Assembly (NCBI GenBank): GCA_946414115.1
Contig: CAMKNF010000116.1
Location: 1-6,227 of the forward strand
DNA length: 6,227 bases
Direction: 5' to 3'
Source of the DNA: an uncultured Ruminococcus sp.
Lineage (GTDB): Bacteria; Bacillota; Clostridia; Oscillospirales; Acutalibacteraceae
The position numbers and the translations under genes are program-made. Under the pieces are notes generated by a model. The model was not told the origin of the DNA, ran no database searches, and saw only the letters and a list, made by a program, of their open reading frames with translations. Below are positions 1-6,227 of the stretch, piece by piece; positions within the stretch are counted from its first letter, which is position 1, and each line of letters starts with the position of its first letter.

Positions 1-880
1 CAAGGTGGTCTTCATTGTTCGGAACGTCAAAGCGAGGGAGCTTGCGAATGCCGAACTCAAACTCAACATTGCATCTGTCGGCAATTTTCTGTGTATTCTC
101 AATCGCCTGCGGATATTTCGGGAAAAGCGATCGCATTTCCTCTTCGGTTTTCAGATAAAATTCGTTCGTCTGAAATTCCATTCTGTCGTTGTCGTTTATC
201 GTGCGGTTCGTCTGAATACAGAGTAAAATATTATGAGTTTTGCTGTCCTCTTTTTCAATATAGTGGCTGTCGTTTGTTGCGACAATATCAACACCGATTT
301 CATCAGCTATGCGCACAAGGCTTGGGATAATTCTCTGCTGTTCTTCAATTCCGTGGTCTTGCAGTTCGATAAAGAAATTGTCCTTCCCGAACAAATCCCT
401 GTAATACTCGGCTTTTGCTTTAGCCGCATTATAATCGCCGTCAAGAAGCTTTTGCGGAATTTCACCCGCAAGACAGGCTGAAAGGCAGATTAAGCCCTCG
501 TGATATTTTTCAAGCAGTTCATCGTCAATTCTCGGCTTTGAATAAAATCCCTCAGTAAATCCGTAGGATACGAGCTTTATAAGATTCTGATAGCCGATGT
601 TATTCTCACAAAGGAGCACCATATGATAATACTTTTCGTATGACGAGGTTTTATCAAAGCGTGAGTGCGGTGCAACATAAACCTCACAGCCGATAACGGG
701 TTTTATATTTTCTTTGATACACGCTCTGTAAAAGTCAATCACGCCGTACATTACACCGTGGTCGGTTATTGCAAGCGAGGTCATACCCTTTTGACGTGCG
801 GCTGACGCTATTTTGTTTATACGGCACGCACCGTCAAGCAGGCTGTATTCGGTATGAACGTGTAGATGTGCAAAAGCCAT
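1..880 (-). CDS. dnaE: DNA polymerase III subunit alpha, N-terminal part (PHP domain), truncated by window edge
   Basis: Translating the minus strand from the ATG at 880-878 gives 293 uninterrupted codons with no stop, so the gene continues beyond base 1; a complete DnaE is about 1,100-1,200 residues, so about a quarter is present. The start reads MAFAHLHVHTEYSLLDGA, the classic opening of bacterial DnaE. The fragment is essentially the PHP domain and the beginning of the linker to the palm (KLPRFDVPN near 280-290). The PHP metal ligands known from Thermus-type DnaE are all visible: H7, H9, D16, H41 (TDHG), E66, H86, C136, D204 and H206 (NDSHY). DnaE catalyses template-directed DNA synthesis in the replisome; an intact PHP site is associated with metal-dependent 3'-5' proofreading in some bacteria. 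In Clostridia a PolC enzyme often coexists, so DnaE may be the auxiliary or the main polymerase; this cannot be told here. It starts 2 bp after the xseA stop. The ribosome site is GGTGAT (891-886), which matches the 3' half of an extended Shine-Dalgarno sequence and lies inside the last xseA codons. Confidence 0.96.
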   Translation of the reverse strand, partial: MAFAHLHVHTEYSLLDGACRINKIASAARQKGMTSLAITDHGVMYGVIDFYRACIKENIKPVIGCEVYVAPHSRFDKTSSYEKYYHMVLLCENNIGYQNLIKLVSYGFTEGFYSKPRIDDELLEKYHEGLICLSACLAGEIPQKLLDGDYNAAKAKAEYYRDLFGKDNFFIELQDHGIEEQQRIIPSLVRIADEIGVDIVATNDSHYIEKEDSKTHNILLCIQTNRTINDNDRMEFQTNEFYLKTEEEMRSLFPKYPQAIENTQKIADRCNVEFEFGIRKLPRFDVPNNEDHL

Positions 881-882
881 AA

Positions 883-2097
883 TCAATCACCGTTTACTGT
901 TGCATTGATTTTTCCGTCTGAAAACTCGAGCGTGAAATTATCGCCCTTGTTAAGCTGTGAGCTTGATGTGATTACAACGCCGTCCTTTTCGGCTATTGAG
1001 TAACCTCTTGAAAGAACTGAAAGAGGATTTAAGCTTTCAAGCTTGGCGGAAATTTTTGTTATTTCATTTGATTTTTCACTGTATTTTTCGTTGACTATAT
1101 TCTGCGATTTATTCAGTAACAGCTCAATATTCTTTTCATATTTATCAATTCTTGACTGAGGAGATACGAGTGAAATTCTGCGCTGAAAATCAATCAATCG
1201 GGAGCTGTTTTTTCTGAATTGAGAATCCATAAAAGATGAAAGGTACTGGAGCTGTGAACTATAATACGACATTAACTCGGCTTTATCGGGAACTGCAAGT
1301 TCTGCCGCCGCTGACGGAGTCGGAGCACGCATATCCGAAACAAAATCGCAGATTGTAAAATCGGTTTCGTGCCCGACTGCGGAAATCACAGGAATTTTGC
1401 AGTCATAAATTGCATTTGCAAGTGTTTCGTCGTTAAACGCCCACAAATCCTCGATTGAGCCGCCGCCCCTTCCGATTATTATTACGTCACAGGCGTTGTA
1501 CATATCAAGCGTTTTTACTGCACGTACAAGCTGTTCGGGAGCGCTGTCGCCCTGAACAAGAACAGGGCACATAACAATGTTTATGCAGGGAAATCTTCTG
1601 TAAAGAATGTTGCGTATATCCTGAACTGCCGCACCGGTTGGAGAGGTAATCACACCTACAGTTTTAGGAAATCTGGGCAAAGGCTTTTTATGTGCTGAAT
1701 CGAAAAGTCCTTTGTCGGCAAGCTTCTTTTTAAGCTGTTCATAGGCAAGCGTGAGTGCACCGATTCCGTCAGGCTGCATATCCTCGATATTGAGCTGATA
1801 CTGTCCTGTCGGCTCGTATACTGCAACTCTTCCACGGCAGATAACCTTCATTCCGTCTGTCGGTTTAAATCGGAGATTTCTTGCGTTGCCCGAAAACATT
1901 ACGGCACGGATTACTGACTTTTCATCTTTTAGCGAAAGGTAGATATGTCCGCTTCGGTAGTGGTCTGTAAGGTTTGAAATCTCACCCGACAGAAAGACGA
2001 TATTCAGTTTTGAATCGTTTTCAATCAGCGATTTGATGTAAAAATTAAGCTGTGAAACTGTCAGCACTCTCGGCGCTGTAAAATCAGGTGTGTACAT
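883..2097 (-). CDS. xseA: Exodeoxyribonuclease VII large subunit
   Basis: This is the 404-residue large subunit of exonuclease VII, a cytoplasmic nuclease that degrades single-stranded DNA in both directions to oligonucleotides in repair and recombination. An N-terminal OB-fold nucleic-acid-binding domain covers about residues 8-105 (GEISN at 38-42, GHIYLSLKD at 50-58). The catalytic domain follows (about 120-280). It carries D160 (TGAAVQD), R210 (IIIGRGGGS), H243 and D246 (GHETDF), which sit at a constant +5 offset from the functionally important E. coli residues D155, R205, H238 and D241 as I recall them. Residues about 275-350 look helical/coiled-coil, and the C-terminus has the usual LNPLSVLSRGYSI segment (357-367). 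Length is near the family norm (about 400-456). The frame stays open upstream to an ATG at 2166, but the start at 2097 is preferred: AGGAAG stands 7 nt before it, homology begins just after it, and the overlap with the upstream gene falls to 14 bp. The partner gene xseB, usually next, is not in the window; dnaE follows instead. Confidence 0.96.
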   Translation of the reverse strand: MYTPDFTAPRVLTVSQLNFYIKSLIENDSKLNIVFLSGEISNLTDHYRSGHIYLSLKDEKSVIRAVMFSGNARNLRFKPTDGMKVICRGRVAVYEPTGQYQLNIEDMQPDGIGALTLAYEQLKKKLADKGLFDSAHKKPLPRFPKTVGVITSPTGAAVQDIRNILYRRFPCINIVMCPVLVQGDSAPEQLVRAVKTLDMYNACDVIIIGRGGGSIEDLWAFNDETLANAIYDCKIPVISAVGHETDFTICDFVSDMRAPTPSAAAELAVPDKAELMSYYSSQLQYLSSFMDSQFRKNSSRLIDFQRRISLVSPQSRIDKYEKNIELLLNKSQNIVNEKYSEKSNEITKISAKLESLNPLSVLSRGYSIAEKDGVVITSSSQLNKGDNFTLEFSDGKINATVNGD

Positions 2098-3028
2098 TTT
2101 TAAACTTCCTGTATGCAAGATACGCAGTTCCTGCCGCATTGTCGGTTGAGTAGCACGGCTCGGCAAAAACAGCGTTGTATTTTTCTGTATAAGAATTTTT
2201 GATTATCGTGTTCGACATAACGCCGCCTGCAAAAACAAGCGGAAGTCTGCCGTATTTTTCAATCAGTCTGTCTGTCATCAACATAAGCGTTTTTCTGATA
2301 TATTCAAGGCAATAAGCGGCGATATATTCGGGATTTTTACCGTCATTAAGAAGTTTTTTGCAGATGTTTTCAATTCCACTTAAACAGCAATTGCACCCTT
2401 TTAAACTCGGGTGAACATTAATTTTTTCGGAATTTTTTAGTGCAAGCTTTTCAAGCTCTGCACCGCAAGGGAAGTCAAGTCCAAGCATTACGCCTACCCT
2501 GTCAACTGCCTGTCCTGCGTGTAAATCAAGAGAAGATGCGACAAGCTCGGCAGAAAAGCTGTCGCCGTTTCCTTTTGCAAGTACGGCTTCTGTTGTGCCG
2601 CCGCTGACGTGAAAGGCGATAAAGTTTTCCGAAAACAAGTCGTCACGCTCTGCGCTGTAAAGTGCCGCCGAAATATGCCCCTCCTGATGCGAAAAAGGAA
2701 AAAGCGGAGTCTTCAGCGCCGAAGATAAAATTTTTGCCGTGTTTTCTCCGACAGTGAAACACGGCATATAAGAGCCGTCAATCGGGCGTGGTTTTGTTGA
2801 AACTCCGATTGCGGCTATCTGATTTACGTCAATATTCTTTACAAGCTCTGAAAAAAGCGTATGTAACTGCGCTGTGTGATGAAATACAGCGTCACTCTGG
2901 CGAAGTCCGAGTTGACCTTGCTTTACAGGCAAAAGCTTTTTCTGCTGAAACATTTCACCCGTTTTGCTGTTAAAAAGCGCAGTTGACGTAGTGTAATTTG
3001 AAGTATCAATTCCGAGAAAAAGGCTCAT
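2084..3028 (-). CDS. TsaD/Kae1-family (M22 'glycoprotease'-like) ASKHA protein, divergent paralog of unknown function
   Basis: This 314-residue protein has the actin-like ASKHA fold of the TsaD/Kae1/Gcp family. Visible landmarks are the N-terminal phosphate loop GIDTSNYTTSTAL (6-18), the metal-binding pair in HQEGH (H114, H118), the SGGTTEAV loop (142-149), the nucleotide/sugar-contact stretch DLHAGQAVDRVG (168-179), GGVMSN (268-273) and STDNAAG (294-300), whose D296 would complete the metal site. It differs from true TsaD (about 335-345 residues, t6A37 tRNA modification with TsaB/TsaE): the KGPG-type motif is replaced by STKPRP (77-82), the usual SGGHT has become SGGTT, and the segment equivalent to FSFSGLK reads CNCCLSGIEN with three cysteines (C212, C214, C215). 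Annotation pipelines often call such proteins O-sialoglycoprotein endopeptidase, but there is no support for protease activity. It overlaps nusB by 4 bp (ATGA) and xseA by 14 bp. An AGAGGG-type ribosome site lies 6 nt upstream of the ATG. Family membership is secure; function is not known, and a canonical tsaD is expected elsewhere in the genome. Confidence 0.9.
   Translation of the reverse strand: MSLFLGIDTSNYTTSTALFNSKTGEMFQQKKLLPVKQGQLGLRQSDAVFHHTAQLHTLFSELVKNIDVNQIAAIGVSTKPRPIDGSYMPCFTVGENTAKILSSALKTPLFPFSHQEGHISAALYSAERDDLFSENFIAFHVSGGTTEAVLAKGNGDSFSAELVASSLDLHAGQAVDRVGVMLGLDFPCGAELEKLALKNSEKINVHPSLKGCNCCLSGIENICKKLLNDGKNPEYIAAYCLEYIRKTLMLMTDRLIEKYGRLPLVFAGGVMSNTIIKNSYTEKYNAVFAEPCYSTDNAAGTAYLAYRKFKNVHT
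2105..2110 (-). promoter_or_regulatory. Ribosome binding site deciding the xseA start
   Basis: The minus strand reads AGGAAG, then 7 nt, then the ATG at 2097. It lies within the last codons of the upstream TsaD-like gene, which suggests translational coupling. It supports the 404-residue XseA over the 427-residue version starting at 2166. Confidence 0.75.
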
Positions 3029-3462
3029 TCTGCTCCCTCTTTACTGCGGATTAATGCACCGAGGATTCCATTGACAAACCTGCTTTCGTCAATTGTATAT
3101 TTCTTGGCAAGCTCTACGGCTTCATTTACCGATACGCTGTCGGGAACGCTGTCAAGGTACTTTATCTCGTAAAATGCAAGGCGCAGAATTGCAAGAGAAG
3201 GCTTTGAAATTCTTGAAATTGTCCAGCCTTTCTTGAGAAATTTTGAAATTTCAGCGTCAATTTCGTCTTTTTTCTCCTCAATTGCACTTACAACCGACTG
3301 TGCATAGCCGCACACTCCGCCCTCAAACATTTCGGATTTATCTTCAATTGTAGCTTCCAGCGGTTCATCGTCAAAGGATTTTGAGAACAAAAGCATAAAT
3401 GCCTGTTCCCTCGCTTCACTTCTTGTAAGCTTTATCTGTTCGCCGTTTAATTCATTGCTCAT
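3025..3462 (-). CDS. nusB: Transcription antitermination factor NusB
   Basis: NusB is a small all-helical RNA-binding protein that, with NusE (ribosomal protein S10), binds boxA RNA and helps RNA polymerase antiterminate, chiefly on rRNA operons. The 145-residue length fits the family (about 130-155). The conserved N-terminal helix appears as TRSEAREQAFMLLF (13-26). The C-terminal half carries the usual ISKPSLAILRLAFYEI (85-100), VNEAVELAKKY (112-122) and FVNGILGAL (129-137) signature. The first 10-12 residues form a short polar extension before the domain. It is the first gene of the nusB / TsaD-like / xseA / dnaE unit. Its start lies about 33 nt downstream of the -10 box of a strong promoter, giving a short leader of roughly 26 nt. 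The ribosome site before the ATG (GGTAGAAAA) is weak compared with those of the other genes, which may keep NusB output low. The last codons overlap the next start as ATGA. Confidence 0.96.
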   Translation of the reverse strand: MSNELNGEQIKLTRSEAREQAFMLLFSKSFDDEPLEATIEDKSEMFEGGVCGYAQSVVSAIEEKKDEIDAEISKFLKKGWTISRISKPSLAILRLAFYEIKYLDSVPDSVSVNEAVELAKKYTIDESRFVNGILGALIRSKEGAE

Positions 3463-3494
3463 TTTTCTACCAACTTTACATTGAAATATAAGAT

Positions 3495-3523
3495 ATTATA
3501 TCATATTGAAATAAAATTGTAAA
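3495..3523 (-). promoter_or_regulatory. Strong sigma-A-type promoter for the nusB operon
   Basis: On the minus strand a -35 box TTTACA (3523-3518, five of six matches to TTGACA) is separated by exactly 17 nt from a perfect -10 box TATAAT (3500-3495). The TG one base before the -10 box makes it an extended -10. The expected transcription start is near 3488, giving a leader of about 26 nt before nusB. This is the only convincing promoter ahead of the four-gene unit. Confidence 0.85.
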
Positions 3524-3567
3524 TAAAATAAGTGCAGAAAACGGCTGAAAACTGTTTTCTGCACTTA
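3521..3567 (-). terminator. Intrinsic (rho-independent) terminator of the ATPase gene
   Basis: A perfect 14-bp stem is formed by 3529-3542 and 3554-3567 (core GTGCAGAAAAC / GTTTTCTGCAC) around an 11-nt loop. In the minus-strand transcript it is followed directly by UUUUAUUU (3528-3521). The hairpin begins 16 nt after the ATPase stop codon. It separates the ATPase from the nusB operon. On the plus strand the hairpin lacks a good U-tract, and there is no plus-strand gene to terminate, so it is taken as one-directional. Confidence 0.88.
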
Positions 3568-3583
3568 AATAATTAATTGAAAA

Positions 3584-6211
3584 TTACTTTTTAATATGCT
3601 CAGCTATTACCTTTATAAGCTGAATAATAATCGTAGGTATTACTGCAAGAAGTCCGATAAAAGCAATTTGCAAGCCTGTCAGCACCTCAACACTGAACAG
3701 CGAGTGCATAAACGGTACAAAGATTACGAACGAAAGCAGGGACACGCCTACAAAGAAAGCGGCTACGCTGTAAAGATTTGAAGTAAAGCCGAGCTTAAAA
3801 ATTGAATGGCGGCTTCGGCAGTTAAAGCCGTGGAAAAGACGTGCAAGCGTGAGCGTTGCAAAAGCCATTGTGCTTGCGGTTGCGGCGTTCACCTGATAAC
3901 CGAGATAGAAAGCAATCAGCGTTACTACTGCAATAAGAGCACCCTGACCGAACATAAGAGCTACAAAGTCCTTTGTCATTATGCCTGTTTTAGGGTCACG
4001 AGGCTTTTGTGAAAGCAAATCTTTTTCGGGCTTTTCCATACCGATTGCAATTGCAGGGAGAGAGTCGGTGAGAAGATTTATAAACAGAAGATGAACTGCC
4101 TCAAACGGCTGAGGAAGCGCCATAATGGAAGTATACAGAACTGCAAAGATACCTGCCATATTGCCTGAAAGCAGGAACAGAACTGCGTTTTTAATGTTTC
4201 TGAACACGTTTCTTCCGTTTGCTACGGCTTTGATGATTGTTGCAAAGTTATCGTCCTGCAAAATCATTGATGCAGCATCCTTGGAAACCTCTGTTCCGGT
4301 GATTCCCATTGCAACACCGATGTCAGCCTTTTTAAGCGCAGGAGCATCATTAACGCCGTCGCCTGTCATTGAAACAATGTGTCCCTTTTTCTGCCAAGCA
4401 TCAACTATTCTGATTTTATTTTCCGGTGATACACGTGCATAAACGGAGATTTTCTCAATCTTTTCATCAAGCTCTTCATCGCTCATTGCATCAAGCTCAA
4501 GTCCTGTTACGGCAATGTCGCCGTCGTGGAAAATTCCGATTTGCTTTGCAATTGCGGTTGCTGTAATCTTATGGTCGCCTGTAATCATTACAGGCTTTAT
4601 GCCAGCACGGATTGCATCGGCAACAGCCTGCTTTGACTCCTCTCTGGGCGGGTCAATCATTGAAACAAGACCGATGAATGTATAGTCGTATTCGGTATCT
4701 ATGCTCAACTCTTCATCAGATTCTTTATAGGCAAAGGTGAGAACACGAAGTCCTTCTTCGGAATATTTTTTATTCTGTTCGAGAATTAAACGTTTATCTT
4801 CATCTGTAATAGGACGAACACCGTCCTTTGTTGCGATATTAATACATCTGTCGAGAATAACGTCAAGCGCACCCTTTGTAAGAATATGAGAAACGCCGTG
4901 CATTCTGTACTTTGTGCTCATCATCTTTCTGTCGGAGTCAAAGGGAACCTCCTCAATTCTTGAAAGACCGTTTCTCATTGTGTTTTCGTCAAGTCCGATG
5001 TTGCGGAAGGTTTCAAGCAGAGCGTATTCTGTCGGGTCACCTATTCCCTTTCCGTCAACAATGCTTGAATCGTTGTTGAGCACCATATCATAGAGAAGAT
5101 GTCTGTGGCTTTCAACATTTAAATCGAGCTGATCCTCTCGGATACTTTCCCCGTTGATGTAGATTTTTTGAACGGTCATTTTGTTCTGGGTAAGAGTACC
5201 TGTTTTGTCGGAGCAAATTACGGAAACACAACCGAGGCTTTCAACCGCCTTTAAGTCCTTTATTACTGCGTTTTCTCTTGCCATTTTCTGCGTACCCATT
5301 GCCTGAACGATTGTCACGATTGAACCGAGTGCTTCGGGAATTGCGGCTACTGCGAGAGCGACGGCAAACATAAGAGCATTTATAATCTTATCCTGATTAA
5401 GTCCGACAGGCTCTAATGAAAAATTCTGCCAGAGATTCAAGCCGAAAACGACAACACAGATTATTATAATAACGGTTGCAAGCATTTTGGAAAACTTGTC
5501 AAGGCTTACCTGAAGCGGAGTTTTCTTTTCTTTAGCCGCATTCATCAATGAAGCTATTTTGCCGATTTCTGTGTTCATACCTGTTGAGGTAACAGCTACA
5601 AGCGCTCTGCCGTAGGTTACAAGACTGCCCGAGAATACCATATTTGTCCTGTCGGCAAGCGGAACTTCGCCACTGATTACTTCGTCGTTTTTATCAACGT
5701 TCGTTGACTCACCTGTAAGCGAGCTTTCGTTGACCTGCAAGGAATAATTGTTGATGATTCTACCATCGGCTACAATTAAATCGCCTGCTTCAAGCACGAT
5801 TATGTCGCCCTCAACAACGTCTGTTGAATCAATTTCAATCTTAATTCCGTCACGTATTACCTTTGCGCTGGGTGAAGAAAGGGATTTAAGGCTTTCAAGC
5901 GACTTTTCAGCCTTTACGTGCTGAACCGTTCCGAGGATTGCATTGAGGATAATTACGGCAAAAATTACGATTGTGCTTTCAAGATTTCCCGAAAAAATCG
6001 AAATAATTGCGGCAACAATCAGTATGATTACAAGCAAGTCGGCAAACTGGCTTAAAAACACCTGAAAAATCGATTTTTTCTTGCTCTCCTGCAAAACGTT
6101 TTTGCCGTTCTTTTCAAGAAGCTCTTTTGCTTTGTCTGACGAAAGTCCGTCGGTTGTTACACCGAGAGAATTTAAAACTTCGTCCTTTGACATCTGGTAC
6201 CATTGTTTCAT
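3584..6211 (-). CDS. P-type (P2A) calcium-type cation-transporting ATPase
   Basis: This complete 875-residue pump would use ATP to move Ca2+ (or a related divalent cation) out across the cytoplasmic membrane. An N-terminal cation ATPase segment (1-50) precedes helices M1-M2 (about 57-96). The actuator domain has TGES at 166-169, and M3-M4 lie at about 242-300. The P-domain carries the phosphorylated aspartate D335 in DKTGTLT. N-domain motifs are GDPTE (391-395), PFDSDRKMMS (423-432) and KGA (446-448). DPPR (520-523), TGDH (544-547) and TGDGVNDAP (616-624) close the catalytic core, and M5-M10 (about 675-866) complete ten helices. Aligned by eye to SERCA, Ca2+ site II is kept (V288, A289, I291, E293, N712, D716), but site I has lost two ligands: the E771 position is G687 and the E908 position is R791. 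The M4 motif is PEALGS, not PEGLPA. There is no calmodulin-binding tail. GGAGG (6223-6219) stands 7 nt before the ATG and fixes the start. Its promoter lies outside the window. Substrate is inferred from family; Mn2+ or another ion is possible. Confidence 0.95.
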   Translation of the reverse strand: MKQWYQMSKDEVLNSLGVTTDGLSSDKAKELLEKNGKNVLQESKKKSIFQVFLSQFADLLVIILIVAAIISIFSGNLESTIVIFAVIILNAILGTVQHVKAEKSLESLKSLSSPSAKVIRDGIKIEIDSTDVVEGDIIVLEAGDLIVADGRIINNYSLQVNESSLTGESTNVDKNDEVISGEVPLADRTNMVFSGSLVTYGRALVAVTSTGMNTEIGKIASLMNAAKEKKTPLQVSLDKFSKMLATVIIIICVVVFGLNLWQNFSLEPVGLNQDKIINALMFAVALAVAAIPEALGSIVTIVQAMGTQKMARENAVIKDLKAVESLGCVSVICSDKTGTLTQNKMTVQKIYINGESIREDQLDLNVESHRHLLYDMVLNNDSSIVDGKGIGDPTEYALLETFRNIGLDENTMRNGLSRIEEVPFDSDRKMMSTKYRMHGVSHILTKGALDVILDRCINIATKDGVRPITDEDKRLILEQNKKYSEEGLRVLTFAYKESDEELSIDTEYDYTFIGLVSMIDPPREESKQAVADAIRAGIKPVMITGDHKITATAIAKQIGIFHDGDIAVTGLELDAMSDEELDEKIEKISVYARVSPENKIRIVDAWQKKGHIVSMTGDGVNDAPALKKADIGVAMGITGTEVSKDAASMILQDDNFATIIKAVANGRNVFRNIKNAVLFLLSGNMAGIFAVLYTSIMALPQPFEAVHLLFINLLTDSLPAIAIGMEKPEKDLLSQKPRDPKTGIMTKDFVALMFGQGALIAVVTLIAFYLGYQVNAATASTMAFATLTLARLFHGFNCRSRHSIFKLGFTSNLYSVAAFFVGVSLLSFVIFVPFMHSLFSVEVLTGLQIAFIGLLAVIPTIIIQLIKVIAEHIKK

Positions 6212-6218
6212 TATTCTT

Positions 6219-6223
6219 CCTCC
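6219..6223 (-). promoter_or_regulatory. Strong Shine-Dalgarno site of the ATPase
   Basis: The minus strand reads GGAGG followed by 7 nt and the ATG at 6211. This picks the first methionine rather than the in-frame M7 as the start. Only 16 bases upstream of the ATG are available, so no promoter can be assessed. Confidence 0.8.
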
Positions 6224-6227
6224 ATAA

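Noticed and set aside
5..481. Plus-strand open frames at 5-226, 91-330 and 233-481
   Set aside because: They lie antisense to dnaE, whose protein is unmistakable on the minus strand. They have no recognisable domains.
2098..2166. XseA extended at its N-terminus by 23 residues to the ATG at 2166
   Set aside because: It would overlap the upstream gene by 83 bp and has no good ribosome site; the extra residues do not look like XseA, whereas the ATG at 2097 has AGGAAG 7 nt upstream.
2788..2973. Plus-strand open frame of 61 codons
   Set aside because: It is antisense to the TsaD-like gene, has no homology I recognise, and has no supporting regulatory signals.
2084..3028. Annotation as O-sialoglycoprotein endopeptidase (M22 protease) or as authentic TsaD
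   Set aside because: The protease name is a historical misassignment for this family, and several TsaD signature motifs are altered, so only family membership is claimed.
3490..3502. AT-rich inverted repeat GATAT-T-ATATC over the -10 box as a possible operator
   Set aside because: It is only 5 bp per arm in very AT-rich DNA and is largely explained by the TATAAT box itself; chance is the simpler explanation.
3596..4442. Plus-strand open frames at 3596-3781, 3806-4012 and 4125-4442
   Set aside because: They are antisense shadows of the C-terminal membrane part and P-domain of the ATPase, with low-complexity, unrecognisable products.
1..6227. Possible defence system, mobile element, CRISPR array or RNA gene
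   Set aside because: The window is filled almost completely by five recognisable housekeeping-type genes. No direct repeats, transposase, integrase or structured RNA was seen, and the only gap over 100 bp holds the terminator and promoter.

Overview
This window looks like the chromosome of a member of the Clostridia, probably Ruminococcaceae/Oscillospiraceae-like. The basis is moderate-to-low GC, strong Gram-positive Shine-Dalgarno sequences, a TTTACA-N17-TATAAT promoter, the Firmicutes-type nusB/xseA neighbourhood and Firmicutes-like protein sequences. The family assignment is an inference from recognised proteins; no 16S or other marker is present.

All five genes lie on the minus strand, so transcription reads from high to low coordinates. 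First comes a complete P-type (P2A) calcium-type ATPase (6211-3584), with its own strong ribosome binding site and ending in an intrinsic terminator (hairpin 3529-3567). Next is a 121-bp intergenic gap in which the terminator's U-tract runs into the -35 box of a near-consensus extended -10 promoter (3495-3523). That promoter starts a tightly packed four-gene unit: nusB (3462-3025), a divergent TsaD/Kae1-family ASKHA ATPase paralog (3028-2084), xseA (2097-883) and the 5' part of dnaE (880 to past the window edge). Junctions are -4 bp, -14 bp and +2 bp, so the four genes are almost certainly co-transcribed and probably translationally coupled. The dnaE fragment has no stop codon within the window; its PHP domain was read directly from the minus strand of bases 1-880.

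The operon combines transcription antitermination (NusB), single-strand DNA exonuclease (exonuclease VII large subunit), replicative DNA synthesis (Pol III alpha) and one protein of unknown role (the TsaD paralog). The ATPase is a separate transcription unit for cation export. There is no mobile element, CRISPR array, tRNA, rRNA or defence system in the window, and all plus-strand ORFs are shadows of the minus-strand genes. The points worth a second look are the ATPase with only one predicted Ca2+ site, the non-canonical TsaD paralog with a cysteine cluster, the absence of xseB next to xseA with dnaE in its place, the intact nine-ligand PHP metal centre of DnaE, and the fused terminator/promoter junction.
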